Positions 62,782 through 64,000 of a DNA stretch of 64,000 nucleotides are shown in pieces. The notes under the pieces are model-generated. The model was not told the origin of the DNA. It searched no databases and worked only from the letters and a program-made list of their open reading frames with translations. The translations under genes and the position numbers were made by a program. Each line of letters starts with the position of its first letter. Positions within the stretch are counted from its first letter, which is position 1. Source of the stretch: Brevibacillus invocatus (GTDB lineage Bacteria > Bacillota > Bacilli > Brevibacillales > Brevibacillaceae); NCBI RefSeq assembly GCF_003710915.1, contig NZ_RHHR01000037.1, positions 1 to 64,000 of the forward strand, in the 5' to 3' direction.

Positions 62782-62827
62782 AAAGTCGCTATCTCGATAA
62801 AAAGAGGGGGCGACTTTTCGCTTTTTT
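62781..62827 (+). terminator. Terminator after the transglycosylase gene
   Basis: AAAAGTCGC (62781-62789) pairs with GCGACTTTT (62810-62818), followed by CG and CTTTTTT. Confidence 0.75.
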
Positions 62828-62970
62828 GCCCTCCACGAAAGTACCACGGGTTTCCAATAGGTGCATTCTTTTTTTCCAGCCTATTAGGAGAATAGAACGA
62901 AAATAGGAAAACACAATAAGGTAATCAGCAGGGGTAAATCGTCCAAATATTTATTTTTCAGTAAAACACA

Positions 62971-62998
62971 TTGATAATTGTGTCATACTTATTATAAT
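62971..62998 (+). promoter_or_regulatory. Promoter of gapB
   Basis: TTGATA (62971-62976), 16-base spacer, perfect TATAAT (62993-62998). ACACA (62966-62970) and TGTGT (62979-62983) frame the -35 as a short dyad that could bind a repressor such as CcpN-type control of gapB in B. subtilis. Confidence 0.7.
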
Positions 62999-63043
62999 AA
63001 AGGTAACAGATCAGCGTAACTTAATTGAGGAAGGGGTTTCTCT

Positions 63044-64000
63044 ATGACAATCAAAATTGGTATTAATGGTTTCGGCCGAATTGGACGCATGGTATTTCGC
63101 CGCGCAGTTCAGGACCCCAACATCGAAATCGTCGCAATCAACGCTAGTTATCCAGCCGAGACACTTGCTCACCTGTTGAAATACGACACCATTCACGGAC
63201 GTCTTCCAAATAAAGTAGAAGTAAAAGACCAAACGATCTTTGTAGACGGCAAGCCGACAAAGGTATTGTCTGATCGCGACCCACTGAAGCTGCCTTGGGG
63301 AGAGCTCGGGGTGGAAATCGTCGTGGAAGCGACTGGGAAATTTACGAACCGTGAAGGCGCAGGCAAGCATTTGCAAAGCGGTGCCAAAAAAGTAGTCATT
63401 ACCGCTCCGGCGAAAGAAGAGGACGCAACCATCGTAATGGGTGTAAATGACACCATCTACGATCATGCGAACCATCATATTGTATCCAACGCTTCGTGCA
63501 CCACGAATTGCTTGGCGCCTGTTGCGAAAGTTTTGAACGATGCATTCGGGATTGAGCAAGGCCTGATGACGACGATCCACTCGATTACCAACGACCAAGT
63601 CAATATCGACAATCCGCACAAGGACTTGCGCCGCGCACGTGCCGCTGGTGAATCGATTATTCCGACAACGACCGGAGCTGCACGTGCAGTAGGCATCGTA
63701 TTGCCTGAGCTGAACGGCAAGCTGAACGGCTTTGCATTGCGTGTCCCTACACCAAACGTCTCCGTAGTCGATCTGGTGATCAACACGAAGAAGCCTGTAA
63801 CTGTAGAAGAAGTAAACCGTGTGCTGCGTGAAGCGAGTGAAGGCAGCATGAAGGGCTACCTGGAATTCTGCGATGAACCACTCGTTTCCAGTGACTTTAA
63901 CGGCAACGAAAATTCCTCGATCGTAGACGGGCTGTCTACGATGGTTATGGGGACCAACCAGGTAAAAGTAATCGCTTGGTACGATAACGAGTGGGGCTAC
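63044..64000 (+). CDS. gapB: Glyceraldehyde-3-phosphate dehydrogenase, GapB (NADP) type, cut by window edge
   Basis: 319 codons in frame to the last base; GAGGAAGGGG before the ATG. Begins MTIKIGINGFGRIGRMVFRR. The coenzyme loop reads INASYPAETLAH where NAD-specific GapA has an Asp, matching the gluconeogenic NADP-type GapB. Catalytic Cys in SNASCTTNCLAP, with the partner His in MTTIHSITNDQ. The C-terminus (about 20-25 residues) is outside the window. Gene order coaE then gapB is as in B. subtilis. Confidence 0.94.
   Translation, partial: MTIKIGINGFGRIGRMVFRRAVQDPNIEIVAINASYPAETLAHLLKYDTIHGRLPNKVEVKDQTIFVDGKPTKVLSDRDPLKLPWGELGVEIVVEATGKFTNREGAGKHLQSGAKKVVITAPAKEEDATIVMGVNDTIYDHANHHIVSNASCTTNCLAPVAKVLNDAFGIEQGLMTTIHSITNDQVNIDNPHKDLRRARAAGESIIPTTTGAARAVGIVLPELNGKLNGFALRVPTPNVSVVDLVINTKKPVTVEEVNRVLREASEGSMKGYLEFCDEPLVSSDFNGNENSSIVDGLSTMVMGTNQVKVIAWYDNEWGY

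Overview
The window reads as chromosome of an aerobic, endospore-forming member of the Bacillales, most like Brevibacillus. The evidence is a gene order largely shared with the Bacillus subtilis dnaE-ytsJ-accDA-pfkA-pyk-fxsA-ytvI-citZ-icd-mdh-phoPR-polA-mutM-coaE-gapB segment, strong GGAGG-type ribosome binding sites, frequent GTG/TTG starts, and several sporulation genes (YheC/YheD, gamma-type SASP, YtvI, CwlD). The genus is inferred; no rRNA or other taxonomic marker is present.

Layout. (1) 1-500: the 5' end of an IS transposase running off the left edge, then the upstream region of a large operon. (2) 507-13697: about 13 kb of co-directional, nearly gapless genes that look like a dedicated polysaccharide system. 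They encode a membrane-anchored GH-A-type glycosidase, a membrane-anchored HEAT-repeat protein, a processive GT2 synthase, a response-regulator-receiver protein, a UDP-N-acetylhexosamine 6-dehydrogenase, extra GlmS and GlmU enzymes, a 68-residue unknown protein, and two exported TIM-barrel-like proteins, the second an internal tandem duplication. This is the best candidate for an undescribed system. (3) 13770-22686: a spore-flavoured region with an unknown protein plus a tiny coupled ORF, a six-repeat gamma-SASP-like protein, a GNAT acetyltransferase, four tandem YheC/YheD ATP-grasp paralogues and YheB. (4) 22896-29067: ytoI, an ArsR-DUF2087 regulator, ytpI and dnaE. (5) 29244-36357: malic enzyme with a perfect GntR-type operator in its leader, a FadR-type regulator, accD-accA, pfkA-pyk. 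(6) 36711-40259: class II (B12) ribonucleotide reductase under two NrdR boxes, a structured intergenic element, a hotdog thioesterase and fxsA. (7) 40343-48802: ytvI, citZ-icd-mdh, phoP-phoR, phoU. (8) 48956-57850: a duplicated P-loop ATPase, a VanW protein, a MarR-controlled efflux operon with two adaptors and one MFS pump, a small membrane protein, an EamA transporter, CwlD, and a YibQ-type deacetylase. (9) 57992-64000: polA, mutM, coaE, a lytic transglycosylase and gapB, which runs off the right edge.

How it fits together. The polysaccharide operon carries its own precursor supply (fructose-6-P to glucosamine-6-P by GlmS, UDP-GlcNAc by GlmU, a uronic acid form by the dehydrogenase). It also carries a synthase, regulatory or scaffold parts (receiver, HEAT) and extracytoplasmic glycosidase-like proteins. 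The central metabolic blocks supply malonyl-CoA, lower glycolysis, the TCA entry and the gluconeogenic GapB step. Start codons were corrected from the longest open frame wherever a ribosome binding site or an internal promoter decided the matter. No tRNA, rRNA or CRISPR array was seen.
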